A DNA stretch of 64,000 nucleotides from Epiperipatus broadwayi (GCA_028023455.1 JAQFVV010000356.1:747893-811892); one strand, 5' to 3'. Counted from the stretch's first letter, positions 39,931 to 51,124 are shown. Notes: generated by a model not told the origin, from the letters alone. Made by a program: numbers and translations.

Positions 39931-40255
39931 TGAAAACATTTCTTTCATGTCATTAAGTATTGCTATAAAAATGCCCTCATTTTTGTGTATTCTTCTCCAC
40001 ATGAATTCCACTAGGTAAGAATTCAGGTGCTATCTTGCTGTCCCTTCACTATTTGGAAAAACCCCAGAGTCTCTCAATATTTTGGGTGTGCACTCCTGTG
40101 TCTGAGTTCAGGAAATTGTATGTATGTTTGGCTTGGAAATGGTTATAACCAGCTTCATGTAATTCATTGGTTTTGTATGTCTTCCAACAGTCTGAATATA
40201 TCATAGATCCCCTCTTCAACATTACATTTGATGGCTTCCATTAGAATCACCACAT
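39931..40255 (-). pseudogene. Decayed Merlin / IS1595 (ISXO2-like) transposase fragment
   Basis: Minus-strand translation with frameshifts gives IYSDCWKTYKTNELHEAGYN, then NFLNSDTGVHTQNIERLWG, then HLNSYLVEFMWRR. These match the C-terminal half of the DDE domain of this family: the D of SDxW, the H-T-Q-x-I-E-x-x-W block with the catalytic E, and the SYLxEFMWRR block. Frameshifts occur near 40207 and around 40060, with stops after WGFSK. The N-terminal zinc-binding part and first catalytic D are not found. Merlin elements move by cut and paste; this copy is dead. Confidence 0.7.
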
Positions 40256-40953
40256 TCTGTACTTAGTAATTTCCAAATATACATCATTTTTAATGATATG
40301 AATTCTTTAATATGCAATGTAAATCACAACACAAAAAAACACTCTTGTCAGAAAGAAATCTAGACAATAACTGAAAATGTCAAAGTATCGCAAAACAAAA
40401 AGATCAAGTTGATAAGAAAAAGCATATTTTGTCACTATCAAAGGGATTATTTTGTTTCAATTTCATTGTTGCAACATTGCACATTTATTGTGGATGTGAA
40501 AAAACCTTCTATCTCTCCTACACTATGTCGCAGCTCTAATATCAAAGTATTGTAATTTGTAACTAAATAACTAATATGTATATAGTTAATATAATACTCT
40601 ATGCATTTTCTGATTTCTTCATGAATGAGTTTTTGGTTTTATTATGATAAAGTTTGATTTAAGTAATTAATAGACTTTAGGTTAATTTAAATAATTCAGT
40701 CCATTGTATAATAAAATATTTTTTTGTTTAAATTTCTATACTAGTTTTGTTTTGATTCAATCAGTTTCATAATTCACTGCTATTAGTGATGATAGCAGTC
40801 AAAAGCAAACAAAACTTTATTTAATAAATTAATTGGAGAAATTCATAGCTTAATATTTTTTTAGTATAATTATTTTTTCAAAGTGTTTAAAATTTTTAGT
40901 GATATGTTTATACAATGAATATTGAAGTGTAAAATTGAACTTGTGTGGCTAAT
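40256..40953. other. AT-rich non-coding spacer
   Basis: No clear feature. It may include more of the decayed Merlin element, but no motif is visible. Confidence 0.35.
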
Positions 40954-41245
40954 ATAGCCTAAATATAGTAAATTGTATTTGGTTATGGGTGTTGCATGCA
41001 ATAAGATGGTTCATTTTAAGTCCATTGTATTTCGATATGGCTTGGGTTCTATCATACTGCACAGCAGTTTATACTGACTGGGACATCTTATTGCACACCC
41101 ATCCATAATCAAATGCTACCATAGCCTACATATAATAAATAGCATTTGATTATGAATAGGTGTGCAATAAGATAGCCCACTATATACCACTGTATCTCTG
41201 TGGTGTGGTTTGGTTCAATTGTACCACACTGTGCTTTAGCAAATC
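40954..41245. repeat. MITE-like element followed by a partial direct copy
   Basis: An end sequence occurs three times: plus at 40954-41006 (TATTTGGTTATGGGTG, GCAATAAGATGG), minus at about 41083-41122 (CATCTTATTGCACACCC) and plus again at 41121-41175 (GCATTTGATTATGAATAGG, GTGCAATAAGATAG). The interior after the first and third copies is also similar (CACTGTATCTCTGTGG against CATTGTATTTCGATATGG). This reads as a short element with inverted ends plus a second, truncated copy joined head to tail. Confidence 0.7.
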
Positions 41246-41376
41246 ATATATGTCTGTATAAGTTAGGAAAGTTAATTTAAATCTTATACAATATCGCTAT
41301 CTATTAAGAATATATATATATAACCATTAAATGTCTGTATTTTTAAATCATATAATAATAATTCAAACAAATTTAC

Positions 41377-41560
41377 TTAACACAGTATTCAAAATTGAAT
41401 AATATATTTTTTACCAGAAGTACTTTTGATTGTTTCTCTGACAATCTTTATTAACCAATAATACAAATATTTGTATTAATGGCTGATAAAGATTGTCAGT
41501 GAAACAATCAAAAGTACTTCCGGTAAAGAATATATTATTTAATTTTGAATACGATGTTAA
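41377..41560. repeat. 184-bp foldback element bounded by TTAA
   Basis: The arms match almost perfectly: left TTAACACAGTATTCAAAATT and the reverse complement of the right TTAACATCGTATTCAAAATT. They then share AATAATATATT, CAGAAGTACTTTTGATTG or its CGGAAG variant, and GACAATCTTTAT. The loop is about 20 bp centred on an AT palindrome. TTAA at both edges could be a piggyBac-type target duplication or part of the inverted repeat. Confidence 0.85.
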
Positions 41561-41984
41561 ATAAATGTTTGCTTGTGCTGGAATATTGCCCTAGAGAAAT
41601 ATAATGGTCTGAATCAATTTTTCTCTTAGGTCTTAGCTGACTCATCCATGAAATAACATTACTATATTTTATTTAATTTTATTTTCGGGGAGGTTTTTAT
41701 GTATATTTTAAACTTTTTATATGACTATATAAACTCTGAAAAAAATGAATAAACAATATTATTATGCTTATTTAAATTTGCTTGCTCTTTGTTTGCTGTT
41801 ATCTGTCTGTCAATTGCTTAATAGTTACATGCCTCATACTCTAAACTGAACTAGCATCAGTAGCCATTATTATATCAAAATATGTATGGATTATCATACA
41901 TTCATCGACACAAAATAAATTTTCCAAACTAGTAGACTAGTTTTGTGGCACCCTCAAGTGCTTGGATGTATGTGTCTGGTGTGT

Positions 41985-42092
41985 ATATATATATGAAAAA
42001 CAAAACAAGTTTTAATCACGTTAAAACCTGCTGACGCTTGTATTTATGATCAACAGATGGCGTTTTTACCAAAAACACGATCTGTTGATCAT
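41985..42092. repeat. Short foldback of the ATGATCA-CAGATGG family with shared flank
   Basis: 42046-42092 is a hairpin with ATGATCAACAGATGG against ATGATCAACAGATCG and a tiny loop. Its ends match the ends of the 272-bp hairpin at 52435-52706. The adjoining 41985-42045 (AAACAAGTTTTAATCACGTT, AACCTGCTGACGCTTGTATT) matches in inverted orientation the sequence next to that hairpin (52707-52757). Confidence 0.7.
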
Positions 42093-42169
42093 ATATATAT
42101 GTAGAGAGAGAGAGTAACAAAATAAAAAGTTGCCCTATAAGTTTAGGCAATATTTTATAACTGAAATGA

Positions 42170-42580
42170 AAAGATGATAATGAAATAACCTTTATTATTG
42201 CCCTTAAAGTTAGGATGCCATTTGTAACATATTGGATATAATAAGATCATGATAGAGTGATCCTGTTTAATTATACTCTGAAAATTGTGATACCATTTAC
42301 AACAGAATAAATATGTGTATATGAAAACCTCTGTTATAGCCCCAATGATTTGAATGGCATTTGTAGCAAATCAAAAACATTCAATGGAAAAAAATAACTC
42401 TAATATAGCCTGAATAAAATATATCTCAGTCATTGTTAACTCAATGTAACAAAATAAAAATGAGACCTGAAGTTGGACATCATTTGTAATTGAATAAAAT
42501 ATAAATCAAAGGAAAATAATCCTAATTTTATGATACCCATAAATAATAGTATCATTCATAATAGAATAAATAATATTATT
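42170..42580. repeat. Degenerate tandem repeat, ~70-bp period
   Basis: The theme ATxxCATTTxTAxxAxAxxAAATA recurs near 42220, 42290, 42355, 42478 and 42550, with long AATAA-rich spacers. It is strongly diverged and the edges are uncertain. Confidence 0.4.
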
Positions 42581-42598
42581 TTATAAAGCGCAGTCGAT

Positions 42599-42710
42599 AT
42601 TGAAATTAAATTGAGAGAGTGCAAATTTCTCAAGCGTTTATGACAACCAACAGCCAATCAAATTGTCATAAGCACTTGAGAAATTTGCACTCTCTCAATT
42701 TAATTTCAAT
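42599..42710. repeat. Near-perfect 48-bp-arm hairpin
   Basis: 42599-42646 and 42663-42710 are reverse complements with about one difference (ATTGAAATTAAATTGAGAGA, GTGCAAATTTCTCAAG). The 16-bp loop is CCAACAGCCAATCAAA. It is a MITE-like element or potential hairpin RNA source; the very high arm identity suggests it is young. Confidence 0.85.
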
Positions 42711-45190
42711 AGAATAAATATAATAAACTAAATGAATATTTATCAATAAATAATTATTTAGTACTTAATATAAGCCTTTGTCTAATCACAGATCCAACTG
42801 TTAACTATACCAAAGCAAAACAGTGATTACAATCTATGTTATAACATCATGAATTCTGATAGCATTTAGAATAAACAGAAAACAAACAAAATCATTACTT
42901 CAAATATCCTAAATACAAATCTTATTTAAAATAAATTAAAATAAAGCAATTAAATCAAATATCATTCATTCAAAAAACAATATATGCTTAAGATATATTT
43001 CACTTATAATCAAATGAATAATGATGTCATTCAACAACTAAATACTAATATACCAAACAGATCAAACATTGCTTAGAATAATATAAACTTATATTAAAAT
43101 TTAACGAATTCATATCTAAATAAAATAATTCATGAATGATTGAAATAACAGCATTAGTATGTTCTATTAGTTTACAATATTCATAATATACAAATAAATA
43201 TATGACCCAAAATTAATTTTAAATCGTAGTTTAATAAAATGATAAATGATATGAACTCAGCCATGCTATACTCATATATTAATTTACTCTTAACAATCAT
43301 ACTATTTATAATAAGACAAAATAGTTAATGATGTAATATCAATAAACAAGACAAAATAGTTAATGAAGTAATATCAATAAACCCATAAGGTAATTTGAAT
43401 CTATAATATTCAATTATACTAGTATATAAAAGAATACCAGTATATAAAAAAAATAATAGATTTCTATAGGATATTCAAGCATTAGATTTAAAATATCAGG
43501 TCAAACCCAGCACTTTATCTAATGTTTAACTATTAAGTAGAAAATCTGAAATTTTCAGACATTCATATATTTTCAAATCCAGCTTTCTAACTTAATAACC
43601 ATATGGAACTGAACTATGTTCAGGTACACCATATATTAATAGCTTTAGTAATATAAAACAGCCACAGCCCTAAGAGCAATAACAATAATTGCAAGTAAAT
43701 CAAGCCATATATCACATGACTAAATTTAATAAGCTTGTGTTGCAAATGTTACGTAATGAGAATGTCCTTGCAACCAACTGACTTGCCAAAAGTCAATCTA
43801 CTTTTTAAAAAATATTCTACATTTATTAAGTTTTCAGCTATGCAAAAAAATAATAATAATAATAATTGAAGTTCTATTTGAATTTAAAGCCAGGTTATAG
43901 GAATACCATATGAATGTTCTACCTCTATGCTATGAGTACCTATATATAATTATAATATTTTTTAAAAAAATACATTTTACAGCATGTGTTGCTTCACGTA
44001 TTTTGTAATTTGAAAGACAACACATTCTGCATATATTATAAATAATGTATCCTATTCTTGTTTTTTTTTTTTTAAAAAAAAAATATTAGTTTCAGCTGCA
44101 GCTGCCTTGAGCACATCAGCTGTACTTTAATATTTTTCAACTTATAAAATTATTTTTTAACTGCCAAGTTAAAAGTCGTAAGAAAGCTTTGAACAAATGA
44201 CAGTTAAAATGCCTTTTTCTCAAGAACGCTAGTTAGAGATGCAATAAAAATAGTTTCAATTAAAGAAAACTCTTTGGAATCACGTGTTTTGCAGAATGAG
44301 CTTTCTTTAACCATGACACTAAGTGAAAGCTAATTAGAATTTTTTTTTATTTTTGTACTCTTTGGATTTTAAGAATTTTTATATTTTAATAATAATTTCT
44401 TTAAAAATCTTAACACTCGTCAAATAAAATTGATTTTATTTAAACTGCAGTTTTGGGGGGATTTTTTTAAAACAGTTATTGAAAAATATATGATCCTAAA
44501 ACTTAATCATGCTATAGTATGTGAAAACTTTCCTATGGTGTGTACACATATATTCTAGCCTCATTTACTGTTTATTATATATTTACAACTTTAAATTCAT
44601 TCAAAATATTTCTAAATTTAATATGTGAATATTGACTCGTTGTAAATCGAAAGATTTCGCGAATGTTAATGTTTAACAGAAATAGTGGACTTAATCAGTG
44701 AAGAATTTATTAGCTTCATGATCCCAAATCAAAATACTTTAGATTTGCCTATATAATTAAAAAAAAATAGGTTAGAGGTAAGAGGGTCCCTCTTATCTTT
44801 ATAAAGTCGAATCTTGCGTTATGATTTGTAGAGGTTTCTCTTGCTAAAATTAAGCACTCATGGCGCATGTACTGAGGTTTTAACCTTATATAAGTATATA
44901 TTTAATGTAAATGATTGGATTACATATGACTTTGTGTAAGATTATAAAATTGTTTCTGCCTATAATAGCATGTGTTTAAGGTTGCATTAAGATTTATTAA
45001 ACATGATACATGGATGTGATTCAAATTTAGAAAATAAACAGATCATAATGAAGATATTTACATATAACAATAAATATACTTATTCACTATTCTGGAATGT
45101 TTGGTGGATGTTTAAACTTATAGAAAACTTTATGAGTCCATGACTTCTTGACATAAGTGTATATTGTAAGAGAACAGCATTGTTATTTTA
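42711..45190. other. AT-rich spacer with a small tandem duplication
   Basis: No gene recognised. 43313-43347 and 43348-43382 are two copies of a 35-bp unit (AAGACAAAATAGTTAATG...) differing at one base. Several A/T homopolymers follow. Confidence 0.45.
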
Positions 45191-45194
45191 TTAA

Positions 45195-45414
45195 AGTAGA
45201 TTTGATATCTAACATACAGGCTATATATATATATATATATACCTGTACAAACAATGTAATATATAGGGTATTTTGAGCTCAGACTTTCACACAACCCTCA
45301 ACTCTCCACACTTGACCACAGATATGTGTAAAAGATAAATAACCACTAATATTCGTATTTCATGCTAAACCAGCACTCATCAGTTGGTTCATAGCCAATC
45401 TTCATACTTTAATG
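45195..45414 (+). repeat. Repeat X, unit 1, left part
   Basis: Runs from ATCTAACATACAGGC through a (TA)n tract, CCTGTACAAACAATGTAAT, AGGGTATTTTGAGCTCAGAC, CTCAACTCTCCACACTT and CTAAACCAGCACTCATCAG to CTTTAATG. It is cut by the hAT-like element. The same order reappears from 49449 and 51178, so X is present as a tandem array of units of roughly 450-500 bp. Confidence 0.75.
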
Positions 45415-45642
45415 CACTGGGCTTCAATCTTTTCGCACCTGCAGACTGGTAAAAATAAGGATAAGGTTTCATGGCCTGGCAAAAATAAGAATATGGTTTC
45501 CCGGACTGACAGAAGTCGATAGATAAATTTTCTTAAAGATGTAAACTACTTAGCTTTAGATGAGCATAATTGTTATAATTGATCAAAACAACAACTTATA
45601 TATACAAGATGAAATTATATATATATATCATCATCATCATTA

Positions 45643-47399
45643 TCAACCATTATCAATCCACTGCAGGATGAAGGTCTCTCCAAGTTTAATCCATCTTCTC
45701 CGATCTTTAGCTTCTCTTCTCCACATCACCCCTGCACACTTTCTTATTTCATCCATCCATCTCACATGTGATCTCTTTCTGGGTCTTTTACAATCTCTTG
45801 GAATCCAGTTTAAAATTTCAATTGTCCATCTATTATCATCTCTTCTAGCAATATGTCCAGCCCAACTCCACTTCAATCTTTTAATTTTTTCAATGATGTA
45901 GTAACACCTGTTTGTTCTCTTACCCTTACATTGCGTTTTCGATCTCTTCTTGTTATTCCCAACATACACCTCTCCATACTTCTTTGAGTGGTCTGAAGTC
46001 TCTGTATTGCTCTTCTATTGAGTGCCCAAGTCTCAGATCCATAAGTAAGAACTGGTAAAACACATTTGTTAAAAACCTTCCTTTTCAAACACATAGGCAT
46101 ATTTCCTTTTAGTATCAAGTTATTTCTACCAAAAGCACTCCAACCAAGTTTAATTCTATGATTAATTTCTTAGATTATGTTTCCATCGTATTAATAATCT
46201 GACCAAGGTACTTGTAACTGTTAACTTCTTCTAATTCATCATAATCAATCTTGATTTTCATATTTTGAGCAAACCGATTAAACATTACTTTAGTCTTTTT
46301 AACATTTATCTTTAGTCCTACTTTCCTACTTTCATCTGATAACTCCTGCAACATTTCCTGCAGCTCTGAAGTATTATTTGCAAAAACAACTACATCATCT
46401 GTGAAATCTAAATGACTTAAATAATCTCCATTTACTTTCACTCCTTTAGTTTCCCATTTTAATCCACAAAATACTTCTTGCAGCACTGCTGTAAAAAGTT
46501 TTGGAGATATGGAGTCACCTTGTCTTACACCTTTCTCAATGTTGACTTTCCCAGTATCATTATGTAATCTAATTGTTGCTGTTGCATTTTTATAAATATT
46601 CTTTAAAATATGACAATATCCTGGATCTATACCTTGATGATCCAATGCTTTAATCACTGAAGAAATGTTTATAGAATCAAATGCCTTTTCATAATCTACA
46701 AATCCAAAACATAATGACAACTCATATTCATTTATCCTTTCTATAACTTCTCTCAATACCTGAATATGATCTACTGTACTAAAACCACTTTTAAATCCAG
46801 CTTGTTCTCTTGGTTGGTGGAAATCCAATGTTCTCTGTAGATGAGTTGTAATTATCTTGGTAAAAATTTTATATAAAACTGATAAAAGGCTGATAGGTCT
46901 GTAATTTCTAATATCTTCTTTATCACCTTTTTTAAATATTAATATTATTACTGCATTCTTCCAATTATCCAGTACATCTTTATCATTTAGACATTTGGTA
47001 TATAACTTTGCTAAAAAAATTTCTGTTTCTTCACCTGCTTCTTTTAATATATCAATTATAATTCCATCATTACCTGGAGCCTTTCCTTTCTTCATACATT
47101 TAATTGCATTTCTCACTTCTTCATTTAAAATTCTGGGCAATTCGGAAGATGTAATAGATATAGGAGGTACTCAATCTTTATTACTATATAATTCTTGATA
47201 AAAAATTGTCTACTAATTTCATGATGTCATCTCTCTTTTTAGTAATAATTCCATCTTTTTTCCTTATTGCAGATATAAATTTCCTACCAATACCAAAATG
47301 TTGTTTTACATTCTTAAGACTTTTATTTTCTTCTACAGCTTTTCTTGCTAGTTCACAGTTATATTTTCTTATATCATTTTCAACTCTTTTCCACACCAT
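45643..47399 (-). pseudogene. RTE LINE reverse transcriptase and C-terminal domain
   Basis: Linker at 47399-47184, RT at 47140-46175, then 46118-45873 and 45969-45643 in other phases. RT motifs: KGKAPGNDGI, IFKKGDKEDIRNYRPISLLS, QAGFKSGFSTVDHI, motif A FVDYEKAFDSI, motif B GVRQGDSISPKLF, motif C LDFTDDVVVFA, LKINVKKTK and YKYLGQI. Motif C has FTDD in place of the usual FADD; both aspartates remain. The tail shows VLTYGSETWAL, WAGHIARRDDNRW and RWMDEIRKCAG, then ends WIDNG. At least three frame breaks make it inactive as it stands. Confidence 0.85.
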
Positions 47400-47436
47400 T
47401 TTACAAAATTCGAGATATTCAATTCTTTTTAGTGCA

Positions 47437-48487
47437 TCATTTTTGTATATTCATATTTCTTCTTTTCTTCATAAATTCTCTAGTTTCAGTAGAAATTTTG
47501 TTGGTCAATTGCTGCTTTTTTCTACCAGCTATCTTTGTTGCAGTTTTTAAAAGTGTATCAGTTATTTTCATATTAATTTCATTCAAATCTGAATCATGTT
47601 CAAAATCTACTAATACTTGAAATCGATTTGTAAGTTCTAATTTAAATTCATTAGAATGTTTCTGAAGATTAGGAATATCAACTGTAAATATTGTTTTTCT
47701 TAACAATTTTTGTCTTTCTAGTTTTACATTAACGCGCATCTTGCACCTTACTAATCGATGATCACTTCCTGTGTTAAATCTATTAAGAACATTACAATCT
47801 TGAAATATGTATTTCCTGTTAGTCAAAATATAATCCAATTCTGCTGTACCTTCATTTGGATGTTTCCATGTCCATTTTCTTTTAACATTTTTCTCAAAAA
47901 AAGAATTCATAATATAAAGTTTTTCTTTTTCTGCAAACTCCACAAGTCTATGTCCTCTCTCATTTCTATTACCATAACCAAAATTACCTACAGCACTTTC
48001 ATCTTTCATTTGTTTACCAATTCTAGCATTAAAATCTCCTATAACAATTTTAAAATGTTGTTTACTCTTATCAAAAGCCTTTTGTACATCCATATAAAAA
48101 TCTTCTACTACTTCATCACTATGAGAACTTGTTGGGGCATAAACCTGAATTATCTGCATTTGGTATCTGCTATTAAGTTGTATAACTAATCTTGCCACTG
48201 TCTGATACACCATCAATCTCCACAATATTGTTCTTCCACTTTTTATTTACAATGAATCCTACTCCACTTGTATTTCCAATATTTGTGCCTTTATAATAAA
48301 ATATATGTCCACTTTTTAAATCAATTGTCTCTTCACCTTTTCTTCTAACTTCACAAAGTCCAATAATATCCCATTTAATATAAGAGAGTTCTTCTTCTAA
48401 TTCTTGCAATCTTCCTTCACTTGAAAGTGATCTGCAGTTGTAAGTACCTAAATAAAAAGTTGTCATCAAATGGCAGCTTGGGTCCAC
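47437..48487 (-). pseudogene. RTE LINE AP-endonuclease domain
   Basis: Two overlapping frames (48487-48173 and 48225-47437) that need one frameshift near 48190 to join. Motifs in order: LGTYNCRSLS, GLCEVRRKGEE with the metal-binding E, VYAPTSS, IGDFNARIG, ELDYILTNR and SDHRLVRCK with the terminal D-H pair. This is a complete exonuclease-endonuclease-phosphatase fold as used by LINEs to nick target DNA. The reading then shifts again near 47440 into the linker (47399-47184). Confidence 0.85.
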
Positions 48488-49239
48488 AATCAGGAGATCT
48501 TAGCACCCTCCGCCTTCAGCCACCAACTGCTGCCTTGGTTGGTGACTTTACAGACTCCTGGGAATAAGGGCCATGCTTTATTTTTGTCTGTCATAATTGT
48601 ATATATGTATTGGAAAAATATTTATCATTTACACAAACATTCATTCTGCCTTATCAGGCACTGAGAAGAAAGACCATGGTGTTTCTTGATCTTAAACTCA
48701 GAGGTAAAAAGCCAAAAAAGTCACCACGCTGGCTAATGCATGTTGGTGAGCAGCCCATCCATGTTCGTATACTATATGAATAAACACATAGTAATAACAG
48801 CTGCAACAACAAGAACGTATGGAGTGGACATTAGGAATTTGCCCTGCTCGGTTCCTTTAAGGCCTCCAAGAGGAATCAAAGGGTCTTCTTTCAGTTAATA
48901 GCAAACTCCTTTCTGCAGCCATATATATATATATATGGAGTTTGTATAATAAAAACTTTTTTTTTAATTTTGAATTTTTTTAGAAAAGTAATAAAAAATT
49001 TAATTCTACCCCCTCCCGCCCATAAACATCTGTGATAACTAAAAAAACAAATTAATTTATATATGATTGATTAGATTTTGTTTTCGTTCTGTTTTTTTTT
49101 TTTAATTGGGTAAAAATGAGATGGAAAAATAAATAAAAATTGTTTATATTAATTAAAAATTTAAACTCTTATTATTTTGTTATTACAAACTTTCCTGTGG
49201 CCCAGCACTGGTTTGTGGACCAAGGGTTGAAGATCACTG

Positions 49240-49463
49240 CTTTAATGGATAGGCTTCAATCCTATCCACCCTCCAACTCTTCAGATCCATTCTATTGAAA
49301 ATCTGTTGATGGAACCCCCAAAGCCCACCCTGATGCCAACATTCTCATCACATCCAGGTTGACCATAAGTCACTCTGAACCCTCATGTACAGTACATAAT
49401 CCATTTAAGGACATATACAAGGGCTAAGCAGACCTTCAAGCTACTATTTAATATCTAACATAC

Positions 49464-49470
<7 letters not shown>
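49240..49470 (+). repeat. Repeat X, unit 1, right part
   Basis: Continues unit 1 after the hAT-like element: TGGATAGGCTTCAATCC, CCTCCAACTCTTCAGATCCA, CCTGATGCCAACATTCTCAT, GTACAGTACATAATCCATTT and ATCTAACATACAGACTATA. In reverse complement it matches 54893-55080 over about 190 bp. Confidence 0.75.

Positions 49471-49522
<52 letters not shown>
49470..49522. repeat. (TA)n microsatellite
   Basis: About 53 bp of uninterrupted TA within repeat X, directly next to the PLE-2 palindrome. Confidence 0.97.
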
Positions 49523-49525
<3 letters not shown>

Positions 49526-49604
49526 AAAACGAAGATTTGCATGGGTTAAATATATAATATACATATTTTGCGGGTTCATCCATGTTAAAAACTTTTAATA
49601 TTAA

Positions 49605-49652
49605 TATACTGATGTTTCGACTTGGTCACACAAGCCATCCACAGAGTTATAA
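49605..49652 (-). ncRNA. Hammerhead-like motif in the PLE-2 tail (left arm)
   Basis: Inverted copy of the motif at 51078-51124, with the same CTGTGGA core and GGCTTG/CAAGTC stem. ACAT replaces the palindromic ACGT in stem III. Confidence 0.4.
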
Positions 49653-49782
49653 AATGTAGAAAGATGGTTGTAGAGGCGCTACAATCACTGATTTGAATAA
49701 AATGTTAAAATTCCACCAATAGCAAAAAATGTTAAATTTAGGAATGTTTTTTAAAAAAATCTTTCCAAATATGAGGAAGTTT

Positions 49783-50180
49783 TCATGTATCATCTCGCTT
49801 ATTGATACAATCTGGCCTTTTAAGTATCTCAATGGCTTCTCTAATTTTGCATTGGTAGAGATTATCACATCTGGATATGATCCTGGTACTAGAAAAATCA
49901 ATTTTATGACCTGAATCTATAGTATGGAGTGAGAGTGCTGCTGATGATGAGTGTTGTTTAACTGCATTAGCATGCTCATCTCTCCTAACACTGATGCGAC
50001 GATTACTCATATCTATGTAAGAAGCTTTACAATTTTTACATGAGATTTGAAAGACACCATGAGATTCAAGAGGGATTGAATCCTTAGGCTTGGTTATTAT
50101 ATTGCTGATCTTTTGATAAGCAGAAAATGCTGTATCTATATTATAGCATTTTAATATACGTCCGATACTGTCTGTAGTTC
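49783..50180 (-). pseudogene. PLE-2 left copy, GIY-YIG endonuclease fragment
   Basis: Minus-strand GIY-YIG coding sequence ending at a stop after NKRDDT (49783), where the right copy continues with CKFPPIWKDFF. Visible residues include MSNRRISVRRDEHANA and SGHKIDFSSTRII, then IREAIEILKRP. The part upstream of 50010, covering GVYxxSC and the YIG box, lies on the same strand. Confidence 0.75.
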
Positions 50181-50472
50181 CTTTTACATATGGAACACAA
50201 ATCCTAATAGCTGATTTATCATCTTTTTGTTTCCTATTTTTTCTATTTTGGTCTTCCTTTTACATATGGAACACAAATCCTAATAGCTGATTTATCATCT
50301 TTTTGTTTCCTATTTTTTTTATTTTGGGCTTTTACATATGGAACACAAATCCTAATAGCTGATTTATCATCTTTTTGTTTCCTATTTTTTTTATTTTGGG
50401 CTTTTACATATGGAACACAAATCCTAATAGCTGATTTATCATCTTTTTGTTTCCTATTTTTTCTATTTTGGG
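50180..50472. repeat. 72-bp tandem repeat in the PLE-2 left arm, 4 copies
   Basis: Units start at about 50180, 50256, 50328 and 50401, each with TTTTACATATGGAACACAAA, TCCTAATAGCTGATTTATCA and TTTTTGTTTCCTATTTTTT. Copies differ by only a few bases. The right arm has a single unit, so the array expanded in one arm. Confidence 0.9.
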
Positions 50473-50484
50473 CTAGCCCAAAAT

Positions 50485-50979
50485 AGAAAAAATAGGAAAC
50501 AAAAAGATGATAAATCAGCTATTAGGATTTGTGTTCCATATGTAAAAGGAACTACAGACAGTATCGGACGTATATTAAAATGCTATAATATAGATACAGC
50601 ATTTTCTGCTTATCAAAAGATCAGCAATATAATAACCAAGCCTAAGGATTCAATCCCTTTTGAATCTCATGGTGTCTATCAAATCTCATGTAAAAATTGT
50701 AAAGCTTCTTACATAGGTATGAGTAATCATCGCATCAGTGTTAGGAGAGATGAGCATGCTAATGCAGTTAAACAACACTCATCATCATCAGCACTCTCAC
50801 TCCATACTATAGATTCAGGTCATAAAATTGATTTTTCTAGTACCAGGATCATATCCAGATGTGATAATCTCTACCAATGCAAAATTAGAAAAGCCATTGA
50901 GATACTTAAAAGGCCAGATTGTATCAATAAGCGAGATGATACATGTAAATTTCCTCCTATTTGGAAAGATTTTTTTTAA
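50485..50979 (+). pseudogene. PLE-2 right copy, linker and GIY-YIG endonuclease
   Basis: An open frame without an early start, reading RKNRKQKDDKSAIRICVPYV, GTTDSIGRILKCYNIDTAF, then from about 50678 the endonuclease: GVYQISCKNCKASYIG, RISVRRDEHANAV, a histidine-containing HTIDSGHKIDF segment and KAIEILKRP with the likely catalytic glutamate. It ends at 50979 after PPIWKDFF. The G-V-Y...Y-I-G core and the C-x2-C pair are those of Penelope endonucleases. This family differs clearly from PLE-1 (VVY...VYYGET). The RT is missing through 5' truncation at the palindrome centre. Confidence 0.8.
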
Positions 50980-51077
50980 AAACATTCCTAAATTTAACAT
51001 TTTTTGCTATTGGTGGAATTTTAACATTTTATTCAAATCAGTGATTGAAGTGCCTCTACAACCGTCTTTCTACGTTT

Positions 51078-51124
51078 TATAACTCTGTGGATGGCTTGTG
51101 TGACCAAGTCGAAACGTCAGTATA
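51078..51124 (+). ncRNA. Hammerhead-ribozyme-like motif in the PLE-2 tail (right arm)
   Basis: Stem I is TATAACT pairing with AGTATA. The core is CTGTGGA, against the consensus CTGANGA. Stem II is GGCTTG (51093-51098) pairing with CAAGTC (51105-51110) and closes loop TGTGAC. GAAA follows at 51111-51114, then the palindromic ACGT and the cleavage-site position C51118. Penelope elements are known to carry hammerheads with minimal stem III. Here the core has T for A at position 6 and an extra T before stem II, so activity is doubtful; it may be a relic. Confidence 0.45.

Larger units (their letters stand above)
45622..48925 (-). mobile_element. RTE-type LINE, near full length, disrupted
   Basis: A minus-strand non-LTR retrotransposon in one reading direction: 5' region (about 48925-48488), AP-endonuclease, reverse transcriptase, C-terminal tail and a very short 3' end of (TGATGA)-type units at 45642-45625. 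A short tandem-repeat tail rather than poly(A) is characteristic of RTE elements. Both ends abut (TA)n. I rely on protein motifs for the clade; a related Proto2-like clade is not excluded. Confidence 0.8.
45415..49239. mobile_element. hAT-like non-autonomous element containing a LINE
   Basis: Flanked by an 8-bp duplication CTTTAATG (45407-45414 and 49240-49247). The ends are imperfect inverted repeats: CACTGGGCTTCAATC at the left, CAGTGATCTTCAACC for the reverse complement of the right. 8-bp duplications and CAxTGxxCTTCAA ends are typical of hAT transposons. Joining the flanks restores repeat X (CTTTAATG then GATAGGCTTCAATCC), as in the rearranged copy at 51.3 kb. Subtracting the LINE, the hAT sequence is only about 0.5 kb and has no transposase. 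Confidence 0.7.

Noticed and set aside
45560-48225. Plus-strand frames of 60-143 codons across the LINE
   Set aside because: They are antisense shadows of the RTE endonuclease and reverse transcriptase.
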